Positions 27,799 to 36,042 of a DNA stretch of 64,000 bases are shown here, piece after piece. The position numbers and the translations under genes were made by a program. Positions within the stretch are counted from its first letter, which is position 1; each line of letters opens with the position of its first letter. The notes beneath the pieces were generated by a model. It searched no databases and was not told the DNA's origin. It worked only from the letters and a program-made list of their open reading frames with translations. The stretch comes from DATJPR01 sp963752915 (GTDB lineage: Bacteria > Bacteroidota > Ignavibacteria > UBA10030 > UBA6906): the NCBI GenBank assembly GCA_963752915.1, contig CAVVZZ010000015.1, forward strand, positions 372,001-436,000. The letters are read 5' to 3'.

Positions 27799-28878
27799 AT
27801 GAAATCAATAGTCTACGTAATCGCCGTGCTTGTCGCTTGGGGTTCTGCCTCGTGCATTGCTCCGCAACCTGTTACTGCGCAGCCAGCTTCGGTGAGCCTC
27901 CAGTTGTTCTATGATGAATTGAGTCCGTACGGTATGTGGGTGGAGTATCAAAGCTATGGCTATGCCTGGATCCCCAACGACGATCCGGGATTCACTCCGT
28001 ATGTCACCGCTGGCCACTGGGTATTGGCAAATGACGATTGGACATGGGTTTCCGACTATCCCTGGGGATGGGCGACGTTCCACTATGGTCGCTGGGACTG
28101 CGATGCTGTATACGGGTGGGTCTGGATTCCTGGCAGCGAATGGGGTCCAGCGTGGGTATCGTGGCGACGATCGCCCGGGTATTACGGTTGGCGCGCATTG
28201 GCGCCGGCAATGGAACACCAGAATCGGAACGACCGCTGGGCATTTGTGAAAGTGAAAGATTTCGCAGAGCCGGATATTGGCCGGTACATCGTCAATCAGT
28301 CGAACAACGAGAAGATCATGAGACGTTCGGCCGTGATTGCGAATTCTCGGAGGGACAACAAGCGCCGGGTCACGTATGCGACAGGGCCCAATCGAGATGA
28401 CGTCGAGAGGGCCATGCACATGCCGATCACCTCGATTGTCATTCGGGATGGCGATCGGCCGGGTTCTTCCGTGACCAAAGGCGCACTGTTGCTTTACAGA
28501 CCCCGAGTGCAACAACGCAATGACGACGGACAAATCCCCGCCCCACGCAAAGCCGTAAGTGGAAAAGATGCCAGAACAATGCTCGAGAAAAACGCGCAGG
28601 AGTATGCACACGGAGGACTATATCCCAACGCTGCCAGCGCGCATCATCCATCGGAGTCTCCAACATCTCCGCCGCCGCGAGTGGTGGTAACGGAACGACG
28701 TATCTGGATTGGCGAAGCGCCAACCAGCAGTCGCATATCTCAGGTGCAGAAAGTCAGTTCCTCCAGCACAATAGTACACGCCAAATCGGTTCGCGTGCCA
28801 TCCGGCCCGCCGCTCCGGGAGGATCGGCATTCCTACGAGACAAGGAAACCAGACGACTCTCAGAAACGAAGCCCGTAA
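27799..28878 (+). CDS. Secreted DUF6600-like protein, Trp/Tyr-rich
   Basis: A 359-residue exported protein with a signal peptide or lipoprotein signal (MKSIVYVIAVLVAWGSASC), then FYDELSPYGMWVEYQSYGYA. A Trp/Gly-rich repeat region follows (AGHWVLANDDWTWVSDYPWG, YGWVWIPGSEWGPAWVSWRR) over residues ~40-140, as in DUF6600 proteins of Gram-negative bacteria. The C-terminal ~180 residues are polar and low in complexity, rich in Ser, Pro and Arg. The role is unknown; an envelope or matrix protein is likely. AGGGAAGG directly precedes ATG 27799. It lies downstream of bfr. Confidence 0.78.
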   Translation: MKSIVYVIAVLVAWGSASCIAPQPVTAQPASVSLQLFYDELSPYGMWVEYQSYGYAWIPNDDPGFTPYVTAGHWVLANDDWTWVSDYPWGWATFHYGRWDCDAVYGWVWIPGSEWGPAWVSWRRSPGYYGWRALAPAMEHQNRNDRWAFVKVKDFAEPDIGRYIVNQSNNEKIMRRSAVIANSRRDNKRRVTYATGPNRDDVERAMHMPITSIVIRDGDRPGSSVTKGALLLYRPRVQQRNDDGQIPAPRKAVSGKDARTMLEKNAQEYAHGGLYPNAASAHHPSESPTSPPPRVVVTERRIWIGEAPTSSRISQVQKVSSSSTIVHAKSVRVPSGPPLREDRHSYETRKPDDSQKRSP

Positions 28879-28925
28879 AGCCTGGCGCCACAGCCTGAAG
28901 ATTTCAACAGATCAAGGACAAGATC

Positions 28926-29312
28926 ATGGCGATAAATGTGGGAGTGTGGATAGACCACCGCAAGGCGGTCATTGTGAGTTTCACAGACAAAGTTGAGAAA
29001 ACAACGCAGATTGACTCGGGCATGGAGAAACACGTCCGATATTCCGGCGGAGCGGCAAAAGCCTCGGGAGAGGATCAGCGGGACATGCGATTTGAAGGGC
29101 ACCTGGATAAGTACTACGCAGAAGTGGTCTCAGCTCTTCGAGGAGCAGATGGTATTCTCATCGTTGGTCCCGGTGAAGCAAAAGGAGAACTCAAGACTCA
29201 TCTTGAGAGCGAAGCGCTCGGTGGCCACATCGTGGGAATCGAAACAGTTGACAAGATGACAGATGGACAGCTGGCTGCGAAGGTCCGAGAACGCTTTTTA
29301 CAAAAGAAATGA
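28926..29312 (+). CDS. eRF1-domain-like conserved stress protein
   Basis: A 128-residue soluble protein beginning INVGVWIDHRKAVIVSF, with a central FEGHLDKYYAEVVSALRGAD, GILIVGPGEAKGELKTHLES and a C-terminal GGHIVGIETVDKMTDGQLAA. This is the pattern of short bacterial proteins related to the middle/C-terminal domains of the archaeo-eukaryotic release factor eRF1 (baeRF-like), sometimes annotated as translational machinery proteins. It may bind tRNA or ribosomes under stress, but no activity is established for this subgroup. It follows the DUF6600 gene after 47 bases. Confidence 0.65.
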   Translation: MAINVGVWIDHRKAVIVSFTDKVEKTTQIDSGMEKHVRYSGGAAKASGEDQRDMRFEGHLDKYYAEVVSALRGADGILIVGPGEAKGELKTHLESEALGGHIVGIETVDKMTDGQLAAKVRERFLQKK

Positions 29313-29434
29313 TCGTTTCAAAAAATCCAGGACCCTGAACGAAGGCTGCAACACAATGGTTGCAGCCGGCTCTCAGGCAGATGTCAATAATAACGTGGTT
29401 CATTTCCATGCAATTCAACCGAAGGTATATCATC

Positions 29435-29977
29435 ATGCGCCATTTTGCTCTTCTCATCATGGCAGTGCTTTTGTCCTGCATTGCGGCAGCACAGGTACGT
29501 GTGACGCTGAACATCAATACAGACCGTCAGCCCGTGTGGGGTCCGACCGGTTATGATCATGTCGAATATTACTACCTCCCGGACATTGACGTGTACTACA
29601 ATGTCCCCCGGCATCGGTTTATCTATTTTGAAGAGGGTCGCTGGTTGGACCGAACATCCTTGCCTCCCCGGTACAAGAATTTTGACCTGTACAATTCCTA
29701 CAAAGTTGTGGTGAATGAGCCGAGCCCGTATCGGAACAACGCGACGTACCAGACCAAATATCGTGCCTATGTTGGCCGTCACGATCAGCAGACCATTCGC
29801 GACAGCCGGGATTCGAGATATTTCAGCAATGCCAGCCACCCCGAACACAACAATTGGGTGAAGCAGCAAGGGCAGAAGAACGGCAATGCCAACGCGCATG
29901 GACGCGACAACGGCAGAAACACTGGCCGCAACAACGGCAAAGACCAGGGTCGCGGCAACAACCGTGGACAGAAGTAG
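29435..29977 (+). CDS. Secreted protein with an Asn/Arg/Gly-rich tail
   Basis: A 180-residue exported protein: signal peptide MRHFALLIMAVLLSCIAAAQ, then RVTLNINTDRQPVWGPTGYD and YYYLPDIDVYYNVPRHRFIY, an aromatic beta-rich stretch. The last ~45 residues are a low-complexity repeat (GRDNGRNTGRNNGKDQGRGN) that should be disordered and strongly basic. Similar short proteins with YYLPD...YYNV motifs occur beside stress genes in Bacteroidota, but I know no function. GAAGG sits about 9 bases before ATG 29435, which is why that start is chosen over the upstream ATGs at 29387 and 29408. Confidence 0.65.
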   Translation: MRHFALLIMAVLLSCIAAAQVRVTLNINTDRQPVWGPTGYDHVEYYYLPDIDVYYNVPRHRFIYFEEGRWLDRTSLPPRYKNFDLYNSYKVVVNEPSPYRNNATYQTKYRAYVGRHDQQTIRDSRDSRYFSNASHPEHNNWVKQQGQKNGNANAHGRDNGRNTGRNNGKDQGRGNNRGQK

Positions 29978-30038
29978 ATTGGCCGACGAATCTGGCGGTG
30001 AATGTGTCGACAACATCACGCTGACAGGAACTGTGAAC

Positions 30039-30650
30039 ATGGACCCGATCTTCTTCCTCAAAGGACTGGTAATAGGATTTGCGATGGCGGTGCCGATCGG
30101 CCCGGTCGGAATACTGTGTATCCGCAAAACACTTTCTGATGGGCACGCACACGCCCTGATCATCGGCCTTGCGGCTGCAACCGCGGATGCATTGTACGCC
30201 AGCATTGCGGCGTTCGGCCTTACGTTTGTCTCGGATGTGATCGCAAGCCAGCATCTTTGGCTCGGTCTGGGCGGCGGGGGACTGCTTCTGTTCATCGGAA
30301 TCCGGACCTTCCGTGCAAGGCGGAAGGACCCCATCACCCCTTTTGAGAACAAGGGGTTGCTGGGATCGTTTGCGTCCACGTTTCTCCTCGCGCTGACGAA
30401 TCCACTGATCATCTTTGCTTTAGTGGCTGTGTTCGCTGCCTTTGGGCTGGGACATCGACTCACCATCAGTTCGGCCAGCCTTCTTGTCTTGGGACTGTTT
30501 GGAGGTTCGTTGCTCTGGTTTCTGACTCTCGGATACGTATCGACGTTCTTCAGAAAAAGGCTGGACTCGGACGGGCTCAGGTGGGTCAACAGGATTTCCG
30601 GCGTCTTGATCATGGTATCCGGAGTCATTGTCTTCGTGAGAGTCATTTGA
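30039..30650 (+). CDS. LysE/RhtB family exporter
   Basis: A 203-residue inner-membrane protein with about six helices. The N-terminus GLVIGFAMAVPIGPVGILCI and RKTLSDGHAHALIIGLAAAT is the diagnostic LysE/RhtB opening with the Pro-x-Gly-Pro turn. It should export an amino acid or a related small molecule; the substrate is not predictable. The ATG at 30039 follows AGGAA at the right distance; the longer frame is Arg/Thr-rich readthrough of the preceding gene's repeat region. Confidence 0.88.
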   Translation: MDPIFFLKGLVIGFAMAVPIGPVGILCIRKTLSDGHAHALIIGLAAATADALYASIAAFGLTFVSDVIASQHLWLGLGGGGLLLFIGIRTFRARRKDPITPFENKGLLGSFASTFLLALTNPLIIFALVAVFAAFGLGHRLTISSASLLVLGLFGGSLLWFLTLGYVSTFFRKRLDSDGLRWVNRISGVLIMVSGVIVFVRVI

Positions 30651-30706
30651 GCACTGAAGGCTCTGAAGAGAAGCACGTACGCGGCAGTCATGAAAAGGAA
30701 AGCACG

Positions 30707-32095
30707 TTGAAAGAACAGAAACAGATGGAGCGCCCGCGAACGGGCCGGAGAATGCCGGCCCCGCTCATCATCGCCTCATATACGGGATTTGTTGCGGGAG
30801 CACTTGTGCTCGTCTGTTTCCTGGCCCTCCTGCTCTTTCCTGATCCTCTGGTGAACAGATTTCTCAAGCCCCGGATTTCAGCCGCGTTTGTTGAGGCGTT
30901 TCCCGCGTACTCAATCCGTATCGCCGATATGCACTACAGCCTTTTGACAAACCGCATTGGCTGTGATTCCGTCCGGTTGGACGCAGTCGACGGCTCACTC
31001 TCGAGCACGATGGGCCCTTCCTCCGTGAGCGGAATCGGCTGGATGCATCTTCTGCTTGGAAGGAGTCTTGTACCGGATGATCTTGCCGATGTGGTTGTGG
31101 CGGCACATGATATCGATCTGCGTCTTCCGACGTCACAGTATGAGATTCATTGCCGACTGCTCCGGCTGTCAGTGGCGGATTCTGCGATAGTTGTCGAAGG
31201 CGTCCAGCTTCATCCTTCCGGTGACGATGGGCAGTTCTTTGCAGAAAGCAAATTCCGGAGGACCCGCTTTCGCGTTTCTGTTCCATATGCACGTGTGGCA
31301 GGCTTGGCATGCTTCGATATTCTGGAAGCGAAGACGTACCGCTGCCGTTCTGCCCAACTCCAGGATCTCTTCCTCGACGTGTTGATCGACAAGGACAAGT
31401 CATCCGCCAGAGACACATCACCTCCACCGATGCCAGGGGAGATGCTCTCTTCGATAAACGGAGCACTGCGAATCGATAGCCTGATGATCATGAACGGGCG
31501 TTTGCGGTACGCCGAACAATTTGTGGTTGGCGCGAAACCGGCCCTCATAACGCTCGACAGCATGGATGTGCTGGCGCTCGGTATTGACAATCAGCGAGAC
31601 ACTGCCGCGGCGATGATTGTTCACGCCGAAGGGACGTTTATGAAGGCCGGCTCAATGCGTGTGCTTATGACAATTCCCGACGTCTCGGCGGATGTTTCAA
31701 TGCAGTATTCCGGATCCCTGAGCAAAATGGATCTTCGCGCGCTCAATCCATTTCTTGAACCCGCCGAACAGCAGCGCATCACGGCGGGAGTCCTCCAATC
31801 GTCAACATTCGCGATCAACGTCTCCTCGGGACATGCCTCCGGTATTGTGCACGCCAACTACCGCGGACTGGTTCTTGCCGCGATAAACAAAAAGACCGGA
31901 AGCGAAAAGGGATTTGCCGACGGGATGGCGTCATTCATTGCCAACACCTTCAAAATCCATGGGACAAACGAGCCCGACAAATCGGGCGAATCAAAAACCG
32001 GCACGGTAAAGTATGTTCGGCAAAACGGGGACCCCTTCTTTCGTTTTGTGTGGTTCGCACTTCGCAGCGGCGTAGGCGACCTGGTCGGGTTTTGA
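30707..32095 (+). CDS. AsmA/DUF748-like envelope protein
   Basis: A ~462-residue protein with one N-terminal membrane helix (PLIIASYTGFVAGALVLVCF) and a long beta-rich periplasmic part. The pattern INGALRIDSLMIMNGRLRYA and the C-terminal half (ISVDFGL-like strands, ALNPFLEPAEQQRITAGVLQ) resemble DUF748/AsmA proteins. AsmA-like proteins form beta-grooves that move phospholipids between membranes; a role in outer-membrane upkeep is inferred. The TTG at 30707 is taken as start because AAGGAA lies 7 bases upstream; ATG 30725 is an alternative. Confidence 0.6.
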   Translation: MKEQKQMERPRTGRRMPAPLIIASYTGFVAGALVLVCFLALLLFPDPLVNRFLKPRISAAFVEAFPAYSIRIADMHYSLLTNRIGCDSVRLDAVDGSLSSTMGPSSVSGIGWMHLLLGRSLVPDDLADVVVAAHDIDLRLPTSQYEIHCRLLRLSVADSAIVVEGVQLHPSGDDGQFFAESKFRRTRFRVSVPYARVAGLACFDILEAKTYRCRSAQLQDLFLDVLIDKDKSSARDTSPPPMPGEMLSSINGALRIDSLMIMNGRLRYAEQFVVGAKPALITLDSMDVLALGIDNQRDTAAAMIVHAEGTFMKAGSMRVLMTIPDVSADVSMQYSGSLSKMDLRALNPFLEPAEQQRITAGVLQSSTFAINVSSGHASGIVHANYRGLVLAAINKKTGSEKGFADGMASFIANTFKIHGTNEPDKSGESKTGTVKYVRQNGDPFFRFVWFALRSGVGDLVGF

Positions 32096-32116
32096 GCGAA
32101 GCAGAAATGGAGAACT

Positions 32117-33187
32117 ATGGCTGATCAGAGTGATCCTCATCGCGGAACGCGTCTCCTCATCATCGCTGCGACGTTCGTGATCATCATCTGGGGAATCTAT
32201 CAGGCACAATCGGTGTTGGTTGTGCTTCTTGTTGCCGTGTTTCTCGCTGTCATAGGGCGGGTGCCGATGCTCTGGATGGAACGGCATCGCATTCCTTCCG
32301 TTGCCTCCGTGTTGATTGTCTTGGCAGCGATGATCACTGTGCTGCTGGCTATCGGCGTCGTCGTCGGCGCTTCGCTGAATAGTTTTTCCAATGCACTGCC
32401 ACTGTACGAAGGCCGCATTCAGGACATGCTCTCTGCAATCAAAGTACCGTTGGAGAAAAAGGGGATCGCAGTGACCGACGACGTTCTGCTCTCCTATGCC
32501 AACCCCACGGCGGTGATGAACTTCACCGCCGGCGTGTTCGCCTCGCTGAGCTCGGTGTTTTCGAATGTTGTCCTGATTCTCTTTACTATCATCTTCGTTC
32601 TGCTCGAAGCATCGAGCTTCCCTGCCAAACTGCGCCGTGTGCGCGACGATCCTCATGCGTCGTTTCCGCAAATCTCAAAGTTTGTCAATGATATGAATCG
32701 GTATATGGTCATCAAGACGTTGCTGAACTTGATCGCGGGTACGCTGACTGCACTCTGGCTGTACATCCTCGGTGTGGATTTCCCGGTCCTCTGGGGATTT
32801 CTGGCATTTCTCCTCCACTATGTCCCGAACGTCGGCTCTATTGCCGCCGCTGTTCCGGCTGTTCTCCTCGCGCTTGTCCAACTCGGAGGAGGTTCTGCTG
32901 CCCTTACGGCCGCCGGATATCTTGCAATCGGTATGATTGTCGGCAACGTTGTTGAGCCAAGGATTATGGGGCGGAGGTTCGATATGTCGCCATTGGTGGT
33001 ATTCCTTTCTTTGATTCTCTGGGGGAACTTGCTCGGTCTCGTTGGAGCGCTTCTCTGTGTTCCGCTCACAATGACCCTGAAGCTTGCTTGCGAGGCGAGT
33101 AATGAGACGCGATGGATATCGGTCTTGCTCGGGCCTGAGGTTTCTGCCGACGAGGTTGCCGCTCATGCGAAAACCCGAGGAGCCTGA
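32117..33187 (+). CDS. AI-2E family transporter (PerM/TqsA-like)
   Basis: A 356-residue inner-membrane protein with about eight helices. The family hallmarks are the central soluble stretch, ISKFVNDMNRYMVIKTLLNL, and WGFLAFLLHYVPNVGSIAAA, with a late GNVVEPRIMGRRFDMSPLVV. Members export AI-2, act as sodium/proton antiporters or have unknown substrates; with no luxS in view, quorum sensing should not be assumed. ATG 32117 is preceded by GGAGAAC. It lies 21 bases after the AsmA-like gene, in the same direction. Confidence 0.9.
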   Translation: MADQSDPHRGTRLLIIAATFVIIIWGIYQAQSVLVVLLVAVFLAVIGRVPMLWMERHRIPSVASVLIVLAAMITVLLAIGVVVGASLNSFSNALPLYEGRIQDMLSAIKVPLEKKGIAVTDDVLLSYANPTAVMNFTAGVFASLSSVFSNVVLILFTIIFVLLEASSFPAKLRRVRDDPHASFPQISKFVNDMNRYMVIKTLLNLIAGTLTALWLYILGVDFPVLWGFLAFLLHYVPNVGSIAAAVPAVLLALVQLGGGSAALTAAGYLAIGMIVGNVVEPRIMGRRFDMSPLVVFLSLILWGNLLGLVGALLCVPLTMTLKLACEASNETRWISVLLGPEVSADEVAAHAKTRGA

Positions 33188-33244
33188 CCAGGCAGGATCT
33201 TCAATCTCTTCACAACCACATCCATGGTTCATGAGGTACGAGCA

Positions 33245-33442
33245 ATGAGGGATTACCACATTCAGGCGGCAGAGCATCAGTCCGCACGAGAGAAGACCCG
33301 TGACAACACCAGTGGAACTTCACCGGCTTTCCAGGAACTCGAGCATGCGTGCGATGGGTGGGTCAACGAGGTCCTGGCAATTCTGGAAGCCGATGCATCG
33401 CCGTCGACGTTGTCAGACGATGCACAGCGAGGGAGCAATTGA
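33245..33442 (+). CDS. Small protein coupled to the downstream reductase
   Basis: A 65-residue polar, acidic protein (SPAFQELEHACDGWVNEVLA) that I do not recognise. GAGG lies about 8 bases before ATG 33245. Its stop codon TGA overlaps the TTG start of the next gene (TTGA at 33439-33442), a layout typical of translational coupling. That is the main reason to believe it is real. Confidence 0.5.
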   Translation: MRDYHIQAAEHQSAREKTRDNTSGTSPAFQELEHACDGWVNEVLAILEADASPSTLSDDAQRGSN

Positions 33443-34332
33443 GCGGACTGCAAATACTCTATGACTCGGACCTGAGCTCCGGTCTGCCTTTACCGCCCGA
33501 ATTGAAGGAGTTCTATGGCCGTCTCGCTTTCGCATCTCATCCCGGCCGCCCATACGTCATCAGCAATTTCGTCAGCACGCTGGACGGTGTTGTGTCGCTT
33601 GATGCACCCGGCAAAGCCGTCGGCGACGTCGTGAGCGGTTCAAGTGAGCAGGACAGCATGGTGATGGGACTCCTCCGTGCGGCGGCAGATGTTGTGGTGA
33701 TCGGTGCAGGGACCCTCCGGGCATCACCCCTGCACATCTGGACCCCGCAGCACGTCTTCCCGCAGTATACCGGTGCATACAACGAACTCCGGGTTCGCAT
33801 GGGGAAGCTGACACCGCTTCTCCTCGTTATTGTCACGGCACATGGCAACGTTGATTTGCGCTTGCCCGTGTTTCACAAGGAAGATACTCCCGTCGTGATC
33901 ATCACAACGGTGACCGGAGCGCAGCGGTTCGCCAGGGAGGTCGTACCGGAATCAGTACGAATCGTTGAGCGGGGAGACGCGACCTCAATAACCGCTCGTG
34001 ATATCCTCAGTGCGATCCTCAGTGTCAGACCGTCCTGTAAAACGATTCTCATCGAAGGAGGCCCCCATCTCATGGGGGATTTCTTCGCGGAGAGATGTCT
34101 TGATGAGTTGTTCTTAACCCTCGCTCCTCAGGTCGCGGGGCGTGACAATGGCAATGAGCGGCTGGGAGTAGTGGCAGGAAAGTTGTTTGCCCCTGACCAC
34201 CCGATGTGGGGTACACTTGTGTCGGTGAAGCGAGGAGGGAGTCATCTCTTTCTGCGGTATGCGTTTGAATCGATCGAGGAACTCCACCGGCCGTACAACA
34301 TGATGATGGAGACTGATCGCAAGGCGCATTAA
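33439..34332 (+). CDS. RibD C-terminal/dihydrofolate-reductase-like reductase
   Basis: A 297-residue NAD(P)H-dependent reductase of the RibD C-terminal fold: RPYVISNFVSTLDGVVSLDA, VMGLLRAAADVVVIGAGTLR, and the cofactor-site motif KTILIEGGPHLMGDFFAERC. In riboflavin synthesis this domain reduces the ribosyl side chain of the pyrimidine. Here there is no deaminase domain and no other rib gene, so it is more likely a stand-alone reductase of unknown substrate. The TTG start at 33439 has GGGAG upstream and overlaps the preceding stop. The phosphoglucomutase gene follows in 19 bases. Confidence 0.82.
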   Translation: MSGLQILYDSDLSSGLPLPPELKEFYGRLAFASHPGRPYVISNFVSTLDGVVSLDAPGKAVGDVVSGSSEQDSMVMGLLRAAADVVVIGAGTLRASPLHIWTPQHVFPQYTGAYNELRVRMGKLTPLLLVIVTAHGNVDLRLPVFHKEDTPVVIITTVTGAQRFAREVVPESVRIVERGDATSITARDILSAILSVRPSCKTILIEGGPHLMGDFFAERCLDELFLTLAPQVAGRDNGNERLGVVAGKLFAPDHPMWGTLVSVKRGGSHLFLRYAFESIEELHRPYNMMMETDRKAH

Positions 34333-34351
34333 GAAGTGTGTCGAGAGAACT

Positions 34352-36040
34352 ATGAACGTAAGTCCTTATGCAGGAAAGCCGGCTGAAGCATCGATGCTGG
34401 TGAACGTTCCCAGGCTCGTGACGGCCTACTATGCAGAGCTCCCTGACCCCTCAGTACAGGAACAACGGGTGGCCTTCGGCACGTCTGGACATCGTGGGTC
34501 GGCTTTCACCCTGACCTTCAATGAGTGGCATATCCTCGCGATCACTCAGGCCATTTGCCTGTATCGGCAGCTGAAGAAGATCGACGGCCCGCTGTTTCTC
34601 GGCAAGGACACCCACGCCCTTTCCGAACCCGCCTTTGCCACCGCGCTTGAAGTGTTGGCTGCAAACGGGGTGGAAGTCATGATCGCGGAAGCGGATGAGT
34701 ACACCCCTACGCCGGCCATTTCCCACGCAATTCTGATGTACAACGTCGGTCGCAAAACAGGATTCGCCGACGGCATCGTCATCACACCGTCCCACAATCC
34801 CCCGCATGATGGTGGGTTCAAATATAATCCCCCCAACGGTGGGCCGGCGGATTCCGTCGTCACCGGATGGATCGAGGCAAAAGCAAATGCGTTTCTCGAA
34901 AAGGGTCTTCTGGGGGTAAAGAGGATACCTTTTGAGAAGGCTCTTCGCGCGTTCACAACGAAGCGGCACGACTATCTTACTGCATACGTCTCAGACCTCG
35001 CCAATGTGATCGACGTGGAGGTTATTCGCGCCATGAAGATCAGCATGGGCGTCGATCCCCTCGGGGGCGCCGGTGTCCACTATTGGGGACGAATCGCCGA
35101 GCGGTATGGATTGAACCTCACAGTCGTGAACACAGCCATCGACCCGACCTTCCGATTTATGACTGTGGATTGGGACGGCCAGATCCGTATGGATCCATCC
35201 TCCCCCTACGCGATGGAGAGCCTGATCGGCATCAAGGACCGCTACGATATCGCTTTCGCGTGTGACACCGACCATGACCGACACGGAATCGTCACCCGAA
35301 GCGCAGGATTGCTGCCGCCCAACCACTACCTTTCCGTCGCCATCTTCTACCTGCTCCAACACCGGCCGAAGTGGGGGAAGAGGGCAGCGATCGGCAAGAC
35401 GGTGGTGAGCAGCCAGATGATCGATCGCGTAACCAGGAAACTTGGCCGGGAGCTCTTCGAGGTGCCGGTGGGATTCAAGTGGTTTGTTGAAGGCTTGTTC
35501 GACGGCTCGCTCGGCTTCGGTGGCGAGGAAAGCGCAGGGGCTTCCTTTGCCCGTCTGGATGGCACAGTCTGGACGACCGACAAAGATGGCATTGTTCCGG
35601 CGTTGCTGGCAGCGGAGATCAGCGCTCGGATGGGTCGTGATCCCGGCGAAGTCTATCACGAACTCACACGCGAATTTGGTGAACCTGTCTATGACCGCGT
35701 TGAAGCGCCGGCGAACCCGGATCAAAAGAAGCTGTTGGCGAAACTCTCCTCCCGTCAGGTGAAGCGCACCGAGCTGGCAGGCGAAAAGATTTTGCATGTC
35801 CTCACCGACGCGCCAGGGAACGGAGCACCGATCGGAGGTTTGAAAGTGATGTCCGAGAACGGATGGTTCGCCGCTCGTCCGTCGGGGACCGAGAGCATCT
35901 ACAAGATTTATGCGGAGAGCTTCCGGGGAACGGATCATCTGCACCGCATCCAGGAGGAAGCCCAGGCGATTGTCAGCGACGCCTTGAGGGCGACCCTTCC
36001 GCAGGAGGGGATTCCGTCCGACACACGTATGATGAACTAA
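34352..36040 (+). CDS. pgm: Phosphoglucomutase (alpha-D-glucose phosphate specific)
   Basis: A 562-residue enzyme interconverting glucose 1-phosphate and glucose 6-phosphate. The four functional loops are visible: FGTSGHRGSAFTLTFNEWHI near the N-terminus, the phosphoserine loop ITPSHNPPHDGGFKYNPP, the metal loop FACDTDHDRHGIV, and GGEESAGASFARLDG with the C-terminal RPSGTESIYKIYAE. The length and loops match the E. coli Pgm type. Only 2 bases separate its stop from the GTG of the alpha-glucan phosphorylase, so the pair is one operon that turns glycogen to glucose 6-phosphate. Confidence 0.95.
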   Translation: MNVSPYAGKPAEASMLVNVPRLVTAYYAELPDPSVQEQRVAFGTSGHRGSAFTLTFNEWHILAITQAICLYRQLKKIDGPLFLGKDTHALSEPAFATALEVLAANGVEVMIAEADEYTPTPAISHAILMYNVGRKTGFADGIVITPSHNPPHDGGFKYNPPNGGPADSVVTGWIEAKANAFLEKGLLGVKRIPFEKALRAFTTKRHDYLTAYVSDLANVIDVEVIRAMKISMGVDPLGGAGVHYWGRIAERYGLNLTVVNTAIDPTFRFMTVDWDGQIRMDPSSPYAMESLIGIKDRYDIAFACDTDHDRHGIVTRSAGLLPPNHYLSVAIFYLLQHRPKWGKRAAIGKTVVSSQMIDRVTRKLGRELFEVPVGFKWFVEGLFDGSLGFGGEESAGASFARLDGTVWTTDKDGIVPALLAAEISARMGRDPGEVYHELTREFGEPVYDRVEAPANPDQKKLLAKLSSRQVKRTELAGEKILHVLTDAPGNGAPIGGLKVMSENGWFAARPSGTESIYKIYAESFRGTDHLHRIQEEAQAIVSDALRATLPQEGIPSDTRMMN

Positions 36041-36042
36041 CC

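Noticed and set aside
30581..30706. Longer N-terminus for the AsmA-like protein
   Set aside because: It overlaps the LysE gene, is polar and lacks a ribosome site; TTG 30707 or ATG 30725 fits better.
32117..33187. Quorum-sensing role suggested by the AI-2E family name
   Set aside because: No luxS or AI-2 receptor is in the window and many members of the family move other substrates.
34991..35944. Long minus-strand frames opposite pgm, the proton pump and xfp (for example 34991-35944 and 48135-50255)
   Set aside because: They are antisense shadows of strongly coding genes and have no family-like sequence.
35863..36042. N-terminal extension of the alpha-glucan phosphorylase overlapping pgm
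   Set aside because: It is pgm read out of frame; the family N-terminus starts at GTG 36043.
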